Shown: in pieces, positions 5,466 to 14,247 of the stretch
Layout of the letters: every line of letters begins with the position of its first letter
Position numbering within the stretch: the stretch's first letter is position 1
Origin: DASVNK01 sp964478815
GTDB taxonomy: Bacteria > Verrucomicrobiota > Verrucomicrobiia > Limisphaerales > SXQI01
Assembly: GCA_964478815.1 (NCBI GenBank)
Contig: CAYZKY010000064.1
Span: forward strand, 1-31,892
DNA: 31,892 nucleotides
Direction of reading: 5' to 3'
Program-made: the position numbers and the translations under genes
Notes under the pieces: generated by a model
The model's database searches: none
What the model was told of the DNA's origin: nothing
The model's input: only the letters and a program-made list of their open reading frames with translations

Positions 5466-8400
5466 ATGAATGTTTTTCGCTGTTTGCGCGGTTTCGCCGG
5501 TTGGAGCGGTGTTGGTCCTCGGCGCGCCGTGCGCCCCCCTGCGGTTTTGCTGTTGGCGGGGCTGGGGCTTTCGCTGGCCTCGGGGTTTGGCGCGGGCCGG
5601 CAGTTGACGGGAGTGTACGCGCCAACGCCGACGGCTCCGCTGCCGCCGGAGGAAGCGGCAGCGAAAATGACGCTGCCGGAGGGGTTTGAGGCGAGAATCT
5701 TCGCGTATGAGCCGCAGGTGGTGAATCCGGTGGCGATGACGTGGGATGAGCGGGGGCGGCTGTGGGTGGTGGAGTTGTACGAATATCCGCTGGGCGCGCC
5801 GGAGGGGGCGACCCCGCGAGACAAGGTCAAGATTCTGGAGGACACGGACGGCGATGGGCGGGCCGACAAGGTGACGATATTCGCGGAGGGCCTGAATCTG
5901 GCGACGGGGGTGTTGGTGGGATATGGCGGGGCGTTCGTGGGACAGGCACCGCATTTATACTTCATGGAGGATACGGACGGGGACGACCGGGCCGACAAGA
6001 AAACGATCGTGATGACGGGGTTCGGGCTGGAGGACCGGCATGAGTTGTTGAACGGATTTACGTGGGGGCCGGACGGGCATTTGTACATGACGCACGGCGT
6101 TTTCACACGGTCGATGGTGAAGAATCCGGACGATCCGGACGACGACGGGGTGTTGATGACGGCGGCGGTGGCGCGGTTCCACCCGAAGACGCGGAAATTC
6201 GAGATCTTCGCGGAGGGGACGAGCAATCCGTGGGGGGTGGATTTCGACCGCTACGGCAATGCCTTCGTGAGCGCGTGCGTGATCGATCATTTGTTTCACA
6301 TGTCGCCCGGCGGCTTGTACCAACGGCAGGCGGGGAGCGCGCCGAATCCGTTCGCCTACGAAAACCTGCCCTCGATTGTCGATCACAAGCACTTCCGAGC
6401 CGCCTACGCGGGGGCGCAGATCTACCAAGGGGATCAGTATCCCGAGGAATACCGGGGGACGGTATTGATGGGGAATATTCACGACAGCGCGGTGCATCAG
6501 GATCGGTTGACGCCGGCGGGGGCGAGCTTCAAGGCCTCGTTCGTGCGGGATTTTGTGCGGGCGAACGACGGATGGTTCCGGCCGGTGAGCACGCAGGTGG
6601 GGCCGGACGGCGCGGTGTGGATCATGGATTGGTACGACAAGTATCCGTGTTACCAGAACGCGAACGCGGATCCGGAGGGGGTGGATCGCACGCATGGGCG
6701 GATCTGGCGGATCGTCTACACGGGCGGCCAGAAGGGGAAGCCAGTGCCGCCGCGGCCGGCGGGGCTGGACTTGAAGAAGGCGACGCCGGAGGAGCTAGTC
6801 CAGACTTTAGCGCATCCGAATGTGTGGCACCGGCGCATGGCGCAGCAGATTCTGACGGAACGAGGGGAAAGTTCTTTCCCGAAATCGCTGCATCGGGGGA
6901 CGCCGTTGCACAAGATGCTCACGGAGGGGCCGACCCTGGAAGCGCGGCTGGCGGCGCTCTGGACGTTGCACGGGGCGGGGTTGATCGATGAGTTCAACCT
7001 GGACAAGGCGGCGGAGGATAAGGAACCCGCGATTCGCGCCTGGGTGGCGCGCATTACCGGGGAGCGGAATTATCCGCTGGGGGATGCGATGGACCGGCTG
7101 GAGAAGCTGGCGCGCGACCCGGACATCACGGTGCGGACGGCGGTGGCGGTGGCGGCGCGGCAGTTCATCTCGGGAAGTCTGACCGTGAATACACCGCCAA
7201 AGATCCCGGTGCGGGAAGTCATCACGGGCGGAGTGCTGAGCGCGCTGTGGTTCGCGACGGAAGGCAAGCACGACCCGCTCTTCACATTTACCTATTGGAT
7301 GGCGGCGGAACCGGTCATCGCGCTGGATCCGCTGCACGCCCTTGGATTTTACCAGCAGGATGGGGCGGTGAACGCGCTGCCCTTCTCCGGGATTGTTCTC
7401 TCTAAAATCATGCGGCGGGTATGCGATCTGGGCGATGTGGAAATGCTGAGCCAGGGGTTGCTGACCTTGTCGAAACTCGGCGAAGCGCACGCGCCAGCCA
7501 TCGCGGCGGCCTTGCGCGGCGTGCTCGAGGGGCAGCGCGGCAAACCGGTGGCGCCGAGCGCCGAGGCACGGGCCTTGGTGGCGCGCTGGGCCACGCTGCA
7601 AGATCCGGCAGCGTCCGGCGCGGCGCGGCAGCTCGGCACTTCCTGGGGCGAGGCAAGCGCTATCGAAGGTTCGTTGCGGCTGGCCCGCGACAAAACGAAA
7701 TCCGATGAAGAGCGTGTGCAAGCGATTCAGGCGGTGCGTCAGCAAAAGCTGAGTTCGGTGCGGTCGGCCTTGCTGGAACTCGTGACGAGCGATGCGCCGG
7801 CGGCGGTAAGCTCAGCCGCGCTCCAGGCTTTGAGCGAGGCCGGACTCGACGAAACCGGGGAAGAGATCCTGAGCCGATGGAAAGCGCTTCCGGCAGGGTT
7901 GCGGAGCACGGCGGCATCGGTGCTGACGGCCCGGCGGCGGTGGGCGCAGTCGTTCCTGACGGCGATCGAAGGCCGGCGGGTGCAGATCGGAGAATTGCCG
8001 GCGCCCGTCGTGCGTTCGCTGCTGAATTCGAAGGATGAGGAGGTGCGGAAGCGGGCGGCGGCGGTGATCGGGAAGTTCCGCGAGTCGAATCCGGACAAGG
8101 TGCAACTGATCGCGGAGAAAAAGCGGGCGGTTTTGACGGGCGTGCCGGATTTGAAGCGCGGGCATGAGATCGCGCAGCGCACCTGCTTCAATTGTCACAA
8201 GATGCACGGAGAAGGCGCGGAGGTCGGGCCGGACCTGACGGGCGTCGGCCGGTCGAGCCTGGAAGCTTTGCTGGCGAATGTCATCGATCCCAACCAATTG
8301 ATCGGCTCCGGCTACGAAAATGTGGAGATCGAGACGAAGGATGGGCGGATCGTGAGCGGGCGGATGGTCGAGAACAACGATAGCCGCGTGCGATTGGTGG

Positions 8401-9839
8401 CGGCGGGGCCGAAGGAGGAAGTGGTGGCGAAGGGAGATATCGCTTCCATGCGGGTCAGCGAGATGTCGGTGATGCCGGAAGGATTGGAGCAGATGCCCGA
8501 CGCGGATTTTCGCGATTTGGCGTGGTACATCCTGAACCCGCCGCAGGATCGGAAGGCCCTTCAGCTCGAAGTGCGCGAGAAGCAACTGGTCGTCCATGCG
8601 AATCCCGGCCAGCCGAACGCGCGCGAGCTGGCAACGTATGTGATCGATCCGAACTTGCGCCCTTACCTGCATCCGGTGCGGGACGGGAGCGGAACCGTGA
8701 CGCTCACGCAGGACCGGCCTTCCGACCATGTGTGGCAACATGGGATTTTCACAGGATTGCACGGCGTGAACGGCGTGGATTTTTGGACGGAGCGGCAGGG
8801 GCGGCAACGGTTCGTGCGGCTGCTGGATGTGCAGCAGGAGCAGGATTACGCGGGCTGGAGCTCGCTGACAGAATGGGTAGCGCCGGACGGCAGCGTGACG
8901 CTGGATGAGATCCAGACGATCAAGTTCTACGTGCCTTCGGCCACTGGGCAGTACCACATCGACTTCGATTGGACGCTCCGGGCGCGCGACCGCACGGTGC
9001 GGATCGGCCGGCACGATTACGGCGGGCTGGCGGTGCGCCTCGAGTATGACGCGGCGCACACTCACTTGAATTCCAACGGCGAGCGGGCCAAGGACACGTC
9101 GGAAAAACGCGCGGCCTGGTGCAATGTGAGCCGGAGCTTCGGGGGCCAGACCTTCGGCGTGGCGGTGCTGGATCATCCTTCGAATTTCGGATTTCCGGCG
9201 GCGTGGCGAGTGGACGGCCAGGGCTTGATCAATCCGAGCCCGTCGTTGCAGGGGGATTGGTCGATCGAGGCGGCGAAGGATCGGACGTTCCATTACCGGC
9301 TGGTGGTGCATCCCGGAGCGGGAGATGCCGTGGCACTGGACCGGGCGTTCAAGGAGTATTCGGCGCTGCGGTTCGGGAATATCGCCAGTGTTTTACAAGA
9401 CGGAGAATCGGTGGCGTTGTGGAATCCGCAATGGAGGATCAACACCGGCCAGCAGGACGGAATGCCGAACCGATTGCCGGATTACCTCGGCAGGCGGAAT
9501 GTGCTCGTGACGCATCCCTTCGAGGCCAGCAAGCCGGCGACTCTCGAGCGCACGGTGGCCGTGGCGGGCGGTGGCATCACCACGCTGGCGTTCAACGTGG
9601 CGGCGCACGACCGGGGCGATTGGGAACTGCGAGTCTATGCCGGGACGAAACTCGTGAAGCAGGAACTGATCAAGCCGGAGGGCGAACGCTGGAAACGGTA
9701 TGCGGTCGACTTGTCGGAATTCGCGGGCCAGAGCGTGCCGGTTCGCCTGGAGAATCGCGCGAACGACTGGGCCTACGAATTCGGCTACTGGCAGGATCTG
9801 CGCGTCGAGACCGGTGCCAGCACAACCGGAGGCCGGTAG
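5466..9839 (+). CDS. PVC-type heme-binding CxxCH protein with DUF6807-like module
   Basis: The protein is 1457 residues from the ATG at 5466. An earlier ATG at 5421 adds 15 residues that do not look like a signal peptide. After a signal region (1-45) comes the PVC membrane-bound dehydrogenase domain, a beta-propeller (about 70-440) with DTDGDGRADK-type loops. Helical HEAT-like repeats follow (445-860), then a c-type heme domain with C907-FNC-H911 and a following VGPDLTGVG segment. Next is a DUF6807/PmoA-like domain (about 1035-1310) and a C-terminal beta-sandwich (1345-1455). Such proteins are abundant in Planctomycetota and Verrucomicrobiota and probably pass electrons from substrate oxidation in the periplasm, often for sugars or polysaccharides. 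The substrate is not visible here. It is monocistronic or leads into the Uma2 gene 63 bp downstream. Confidence 0.93.
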   Translation: MNVFRCLRGFAGWSGVGPRRAVRPPAVLLLAGLGLSLASGFGAGRQLTGVYAPTPTAPLPPEEAAAKMTLPEGFEARIFAYEPQVVNPVAMTWDERGRLWVVELYEYPLGAPEGATPRDKVKILEDTDGDGRADKVTIFAEGLNLATGVLVGYGGAFVGQAPHLYFMEDTDGDDRADKKTIVMTGFGLEDRHELLNGFTWGPDGHLYMTHGVFTRSMVKNPDDPDDDGVLMTAAVARFHPKTRKFEIFAEGTSNPWGVDFDRYGNAFVSACVIDHLFHMSPGGLYQRQAGSAPNPFAYENLPSIVDHKHFRAAYAGAQIYQGDQYPEEYRGTVLMGNIHDSAVHQDRLTPAGASFKASFVRDFVRANDGWFRPVSTQVGPDGAVWIMDWYDKYPCYQNANADPEGVDRTHGRIWRIVYTGGQKGKPVPPRPAGLDLKKATPEELVQTLAHPNVWHRRMAQQILTERGESSFPKSLHRGTPLHKMLTEGPTLEARLAALWTLHGAGLIDEFNLDKAAEDKEPAIRAWVARITGERNYPLGDAMDRLEKLARDPDITVRTAVAVAARQFISGSLTVNTPPKIPVREVITGGVLSALWFATEGKHDPLFTFTYWMAAEPVIALDPLHALGFYQQDGAVNALPFSGIVLSKIMRRVCDLGDVEMLSQGLLTLSKLGEAHAPAIAAALRGVLEGQRGKPVAPSAEARALVARWATLQDPAASGAARQLGTSWGEASAIEGSLRLARDKTKSDEERVQAIQAVRQQKLSSVRSALLELVTSDAPAAVSSAALQALSEAGLDETGEEILSRWKALPAGLRSTAASVLTARRRWAQSFLTAIEGRRVQIGELPAPVVRSLLNSKDEEVRKRAAAVIGKFRESNPDKVQLIAEKKRAVLTGVPDLKRGHEIAQRTCFNCHKMHGEGAEVGPDLTGVGRSSLEALLANVIDPNQLIGSGYENVEIETKDGRIVSGRMVENNDSRVRLVAAGPKEEVVAKGDIASMRVSEMSVMPEGLEQMPDADFRDLAWYILNPPQDRKALQLEVREKQLVVHANPGQPNARELATYVIDPNLRPYLHPVRDGSGTVTLTQDRPSDHVWQHGIFTGLHGVNGVDFWTERQGRQRFVRLLDVQQEQDYAGWSSLTEWVAPDGSVTLDEIQTIKFYVPSATGQYHIDFDWTLRARDRTVRIGRHDYGGLAVRLEYDAAHTHLNSNGERAKDTSEKRAAWCNVSRSFGGQTFGVAVLDHPSNFGFPAAWRVDGQGLINPSPSLQGDWSIEAAKDRTFHYRLVVHPGAGDAVALDRAFKEYSALRFGNIASVLQDGESVALWNPQWRINTGQQDGMPNRLPDYLGRRNVLVTHPFEASKPATLERTVAVAGGGITTLAFNVAAHDRGDWELRVYAGTKLVKQELIKPEGERWKRYAVDLSEFAGQSVPVRLENRANDWAYEFGYWQDLRVETGASTTGGR

Positions 9840-9902
9840 GCCGGACGAGCCCGCCGCCGGCGGAGGTTGAACGGACGAGCGATGCCCATTAGGTTGTGTT
9901 GA

Positions 9903-10487
9903 ATGACGGATTTGCTGGAAGTGCCATCGATTCGCCGCAGGGTCAATCTCCTTTCGCCGGCCGAGTATCATCGGCTGGGTGATGCCAAGGTGCTGGCGGA
10001 GGATGTCGAATTACTGCGAGGCCTCGTCATAGCCAAAATGCCCAAATCACCCCTGCATGAATACGTCGTGCAGCAGTTGATGATGTTGCTCATCCGCTGG
10101 CTGTCCCCCGAGTTTCAAGTGCGTCGGGAAGGCCCGCTGGCGCTTCAGGATTCGGAACCGGAGCCCGATCTTTCCATCGTCCGAGGCAGCCCATCGGATT
10201 GGTTGGTTTCGCATCCAGCCACTGCTCAGTTGGTCGTCGAGGTCGCCGTCTCCAGTATCGAACTGGATCGGCAAAAGGCCGAGATTTACGCTGAAGCGGA
10301 GATTCCGGAATATTGGGTCGTTCGTCCGGAGGATCGTGAGTTGGATGTCTACAGTCAACCGAGCGCTCAAGGCTACAGAACCCAGCGCACGTACGGCGAG
10401 TCGGACACTATCCGTTCTTTGGCGTTGCCCGGGATTGCCTTGCGCTTGAGTGACATTCTCCCGTCAAAGCAAGTGAACCGGTTATAG
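9903..10487 (+). CDS. Uma2-family (DUF820) nuclease-fold protein
   Basis: The protein is 194 residues, the normal length for the family. The PD-(D/E)xK-like motif set is present: EPEPDLSIVRG (D89), LVVEVAVSS (E113), and DRQKAEIYAEAEIPEYWVV with K125 and the typical I-P-E-Y-W. Family members are restriction-endonuclease-like proteins found in many copies in cyanobacteria and PVC bacteria; the biological role is mostly unknown. It follows the large cytochrome gene by 63 bp. It is convergent with the FG-GAP gene: the two stop codons are 2 bp apart, which leaves no room for a terminator between them. Confidence 0.9.
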   Translation: MTDLLEVPSIRRRVNLLSPAEYHRLGDAKVLAEDVELLRGLVIAKMPKSPLHEYVVQQLMMLLIRWLSPEFQVRREGPLALQDSEPEPDLSIVRGSPSDWLVSHPATAQLVVEVAVSSIELDRQKAEIYAEAEIPEYWVVRPEDRELDVYSQPSAQGYRTQRTYGESDTIRSLALPGIALRLSDILPSKQVNRL

Positions 10488-10489
10488 GA

Positions 10490-13400
10490 CTACGGGACCG
10501 GCTGCGGGATCGTTAGTTCGCGAGCTCCTGCGGGAATGGAAACGCGCTGGGTCTGACCCGTGCGCCACTGGACTTCGACGGCAACGGGAGTCTTCCCGGT
10601 CCCCAAAATAACGGTGCTGCCGGCTTGCGACCAATAGCCTTCGCCGGCACGAATTTCCCGTTTCGGACCGAGGGAACCATCCGCAAAGACCAGGCGCACA
10701 CTGGCTCCGATGGCTTCTGGATTCAGGCCGGAGCCACGCAGCCGAAGGCGGAGGCCGGGCGCGGCTGCGGCGTTGCGATAGAGCCGAGTTGGGCCAGAGT
10801 TTTGCCCGGCCGCCAGATCGAGCCGGCCATCGTGATCGAAGTCGCAAAAGGCTGCTCCCCGCCCTTCCCCCGGAAGGTCGAGCCCGCTTGCGCGAGCGGA
10901 GATCGGGGTGAATCCGCCGCCGCCATCCCCGCGGAGCAGCAGGCCGCGGCCGCCATCGAGGCGCGACAGCCCGGGCGGAACACCGAAGAAGTTTTGCGCG
11001 AGGAATAGATCTTCGTGACCATCGCCATCCGCGTCGCCGACCGCGAGGCCGAACGCGGGAGAGAGTTGCGCCTCGAAGGGAAGCGGGCGGGGCTCGAAAT
11101 GGCCGCCGCGATTAAGGAAGACGGTGGAGTCGAGGGTGTTCACAAAGGTGGATTCGAACCGCGCCAACCTGGAGCCCAAGACCTCGGAAATCGAAGCGGT
11201 GCTAAACGCGGCGAACGTAGGGTAGCGCTGCTGCAGTTCGGGGAAGACACCTGCGAGGGCATCGCGGTCACGCAGAGGGACTTCCCGGCCGAGCGTTCGG
11301 TCGTGGTAGGATTCGACAATCGGGATGAATCCAGGGGCCGGGACGGGCTCGAAATACAGCCGGTAGTCGAGGGGAGCCATTCCTTCGTAGCGCGAGTTGC
11401 GGCCCCAATTGCCGGCCACCACATCGAGCCGGCCATCGCCATTGAAATCGCCCGTGGTCACGCTGTTCCACCATCCGATCTGCTTGATGAGCCCCAGGCG
11501 TTCGGTGAGTTCATGGAAGCGTCCTTCCCGAAGTTCGAACACCCGGAGCGGCCCCCCGTCGCAGGCCAGGACCAATTCCGGCGCGGCGTCTCCTGTGAGA
11601 TCGCTCCAGAGCGCCGCGCTGACCAGCCCGACGGATTGGAAGGGCGCGTTCAGCCCAGGATCGAACACGAACTTCCCGTCGTCATTCCGAAAATAAGTGG
11701 ATGAAACAGGGAGGGGGTAGCGCGCGGCGGCGACTCTGGCTCCGAGGAAAAGGTCGAGATCGCCATCGCCGTCGGCATCGGCCAAAGCGAGAGGACCGGT
11801 GCTGGAGGAGGAACCCGGCAAGGAGTCGTCCATCGCCGCCGCGCCCCAAATGTATTGCCGGGCGGGCGGCCCATTAGTGAGACCGTCTTCGTAATTGGCC
11901 GAGCCGACGAGAACCCGGGCCTCGGACCCATGACGCCAGCCGAGGAGAGTGGTGCGGTCGCGCGTGCCGGGCCGGCCGAGTGCTTCGTGGCCGAGGCGCT
12001 CGAGTTTTCCTTCACGGTTCTTAAACAAAGCGATTTGGCCCGTCCGTCCGCTGCCGATCATCAACTCTTCCCAGCCGTCGCCATCGAGATCGAACCATGA
12101 GAGGCCCGGCCCGAGCTGGCTGAACTGGCGCGGAAGCAGGGGCTGCCGCTGGAAATCGTCGAAGGGTTGATCCTGGTGGCGATGATTCAGGATCGACGAA
12201 ACGTCCTCGAACAGCGGCGGCGCGGCCGGGAGCGGCGCGGTGGATGGAACGCGTGAATCCGTTTCGGCGATTTCATACAGGCGGTTTGGCCTCGCATCAG
12301 CCACGATGGTTTCGCGGCCATTCCGCCAACGCACATGGATGTCGAGGCTGGACGAACGACCGGCGGCGAAGGTGCGAAGCGGATCGTCCGAAGAAAGGTA
12401 TCGGCCACCGCCGGTCATTTCGAGGGATTGGCTCGCCACCGCGCCCTGCCGCACCGTGATCCGCGCGCCGATGCCGCGCTTATTTGACGCGGTGCCGCGC
12501 AAACGCACCGCCAGGCGCGGGGCGGCGGTTTCATTTCGATAAAGCAAGGCCGGGCCGTTGAGCGCATTGACGGCGAGATCGAGATCGCCGTCGCTATCCA
12601 AATCGGCCAAGGCGAGCCCCTGGGACACCTGGGCAGTATGAAATCCCCACTCCGGACTGGTGAACGCAAAGGTCCGGTTCCCCTGATTGCGGAAGGCCAT
12701 CAGCGGGGATTCGAGCCTTGGGAAGCGGCGGCGCATCTCGATCTGCTCCTTCCAGGGGATCTTGCGCGCCGTCTTCGCCTGGTCGATCTCGCGGGCGACA
12801 TCGATATTCTGCGCATCGCGCTCATGGCCGGCGGTCACGATCAGGTCGTCATACCCATCCAGGTCGACATCGAGAAAGGCCGGGCACCAGGACCATTCGG
12901 AGGCCGCGACACCGGCCAACTGGGCGAATTCCGCGAAGGTGCCATCGCCGCGATTCCAAAACAGCGTGTTGCGGGAGTATTGCGGCCGCACCCCGCCTTG
13001 CGAATTATGCATCGCCGCGGCGGCGCGATCCATGACCTGCGTCTGACGACGGACATGATCGCGGCTGAGCATGTCAGCCACGAACAGTTCATCGTGGCCG
13101 TCGCGATCCAGGTCGGCGAAATCGACGCCCATCGAGAAAAGACTGGTCTGACGCAGCGTCGGGGCGGGAGCGGCTTGGAATCGACCGTCCCCGCGATTGA
13201 TCCAAAGCCGGTCCTCCGACTGGAAGTCGTTGCAGACGTAAAGATCGGGTGCGCCGTCGCCATTTACGTCGTGGAACATGGCGGACAAGCCCCAATCGTA
13301 GGGAACGGCGACCGGTTTTCCGGCCTCGTCGAGAAACGACCCATCCCCCCATTCGACGCGCGCCAGGCGTTGCCCATCGACGTTGCGATAGAAGGCATCC

Positions 13401-14170
13401 GCCTCGCCATGCTCGACCAGCCCGGTGGCCGGATCGACCGTGAAGCGGCCGAGCAAATCCGGGGCATTCGCGGGGCGGCCATCCACTTCCCGCAGGACGA
13501 ACTGGCCGCCTTGATTGAGGACGGTGAACCGCTTGTCCGGTTCGTCGCGAAAAGTAGCGGTTCGATAATTGACCACGTAAAGGTCGAGAAATCCGTCGCC
13601 ATCGACATCGGCGAGCGCCAGCGACATGGCGCCGGAGCGGCTGTTCAATCCGAACCGGTCGGTCGCCTCGGTGAATCGCCCGCGGCCATCATTCAGGAAC
13701 AGCCGGGTGCCGCGAGCGATGCCATTGACCAGCAAGTCCAAATCGCCATCGCCATCGAGATCGGCGAGCGCGGCCCCGGTGGAAGCTTGATCGGCACAGG
13801 CTACTCCCGCTTGGGCGGCCATGGGCTCGAAGCGCCAGCCGCCGAGATTGCGGTAAAGCTCGTTCGGCGAATCGAGCCCGCAGAAATAGAGATCGCACCA
13901 ACCATCCCCGTCCACATCCCCGGCGGCCACTCCGGAACCATTCAAGTAAACCTGGTTGGTGAGCGATCGTGTGGAGGAAAGATGATTGGTAAAACGAATT
14001 CCAGCGGTGGCGGCTTCGATTAAAGCGAAACCGGCCCGGCCTTCACTTGGGACGGTCAAAGCCGCGACGCGATGCGGACCGAGCGGCTGCCAGTCCAAGG
14101 CGGCGACCGTGGTGAGGGCCAGCAGGCCGTTGAGGCACCAATTTCCGAGACTGGCTCCGATTCCGCTCAT
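10490..14170 (-). CDS. FG-GAP repeat protein with two ASPIC/UnbV domains
   Basis: The protein is 1226 residues, exported (MSGIGASLGNWCLNGLLALT start). At least twelve calcium-loop repeats of the FG-GAP/VCBS type are visible, such as DVDGDGWCDLYF, DLDGDGDLDLLV and DFNGDGRLDVVAG, arranged as beta-propellers. Two ASPIC/UnbV-like domains occur, one in the middle (RGTASNKRGIGARITVRQG) and one at the C-terminus (RGSGLNPEAIGASVRL), so the protein is in effect two CRTAC1-like units in tandem. These proteins are common secreted or surface proteins of PVC bacteria; ligands are unknown. The ATG at 14170 is chosen because the longer TTG start (14194) would lie inside the terminator of the gene upstream. 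Confidence 0.92.
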   Translation of the reverse strand: MSGIGASLGNWCLNGLLALTTVAALDWQPLGPHRVAALTVPSEGRAGFALIEAATAGIRFTNHLSSTRSLTNQVYLNGSGVAAGDVDGDGWCDLYFCGLDSPNELYRNLGGWRFEPMAAQAGVACADQASTGAALADLDGDGDLDLLVNGIARGTRLFLNDGRGRFTEATDRFGLNSRSGAMSLALADVDGDGFLDLYVVNYRTATFRDEPDKRFTVLNQGGQFVLREVDGRPANAPDLLGRFTVDPATGLVEHGEADAFYRNVDGQRLARVEWGDGSFLDEAGKPVAVPYDWGLSAMFHDVNGDGAPDLYVCNDFQSEDRLWINRGDGRFQAAPAPTLRQTSLFSMGVDFADLDRDGHDELFVADMLSRDHVRRQTQVMDRAAAAMHNSQGGVRPQYSRNTLFWNRGDGTFAEFAQLAGVAASEWSWCPAFLDVDLDGYDDLIVTAGHERDAQNIDVAREIDQAKTARKIPWKEQIEMRRRFPRLESPLMAFRNQGNRTFAFTSPEWGFHTAQVSQGLALADLDSDGDLDLAVNALNGPALLYRNETAAPRLAVRLRGTASNKRGIGARITVRQGAVASQSLEMTGGGRYLSSDDPLRTFAAGRSSSLDIHVRWRNGRETIVADARPNRLYEIAETDSRVPSTAPLPAAPPLFEDVSSILNHRHQDQPFDDFQRQPLLPRQFSQLGPGLSWFDLDGDGWEELMIGSGRTGQIALFKNREGKLERLGHEALGRPGTRDRTTLLGWRHGSEARVLVGSANYEDGLTNGPPARQYIWGAAAMDDSLPGSSSSTGPLALADADGDGDLDLFLGARVAAARYPLPVSSTYFRNDDGKFVFDPGLNAPFQSVGLVSAALWSDLTGDAAPELVLACDGGPLRVFELREGRFHELTERLGLIKQIGWWNSVTTGDFNGDGRLDVVAGNWGRNSRYEGMAPLDYRLYFEPVPAPGFIPIVESYHDRTLGREVPLRDRDALAGVFPELQQRYPTFAAFSTASISEVLGSRLARFESTFVNTLDSTVFLNRGGHFEPRPLPFEAQLSPAFGLAVGDADGDGHEDLFLAQNFFGVPPGLSRLDGGRGLLLRGDGGGGFTPISARASGLDLPGEGRGAAFCDFDHDGRLDLAAGQNSGPTRLYRNAAAAPGLRLRLRGSGLNPEAIGASVRLVFADGSLGPKREIRAGEGYWSQAGSTVILGTGKTPVAVEVQWRTGQTQRVSIPAGARELTIPQPVP

Positions 14171-14171
14171 A

Positions 14172-14211
14172 CAAAAAGACCGGAGCGGACCCAACGAGGA
14201 GTCCGCTCCGG
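14172..14211 (-). terminator. Rho-independent terminator after the repeat-rich surface protein
   Basis: Read on the minus strand, an 11-bp perfect stem (CCGGAGCGGAC / GTCCGCTCCGG, 14180-14211) with a 10-base loop is followed by TCTTTTT. It ends the 14248-18333 gene and lies directly before the start codon of the FG-GAP gene, so that gene must start from a promoter inside or very near the hairpin, or depend on read-through. Confidence 0.85.
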
Positions 14212-14247
14212 CGCGTGCTGCCGGTCAGGCCGACCGGCGCGAATCAA

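Noticed and set aside
12638..14023. Long plus-strand frame opposite the FG-GAP gene
   Set aside because: It is a shadow of a GC-rich gene with repeated Asp/Gly codons; it has no domain and follows the repeat period of the real gene.
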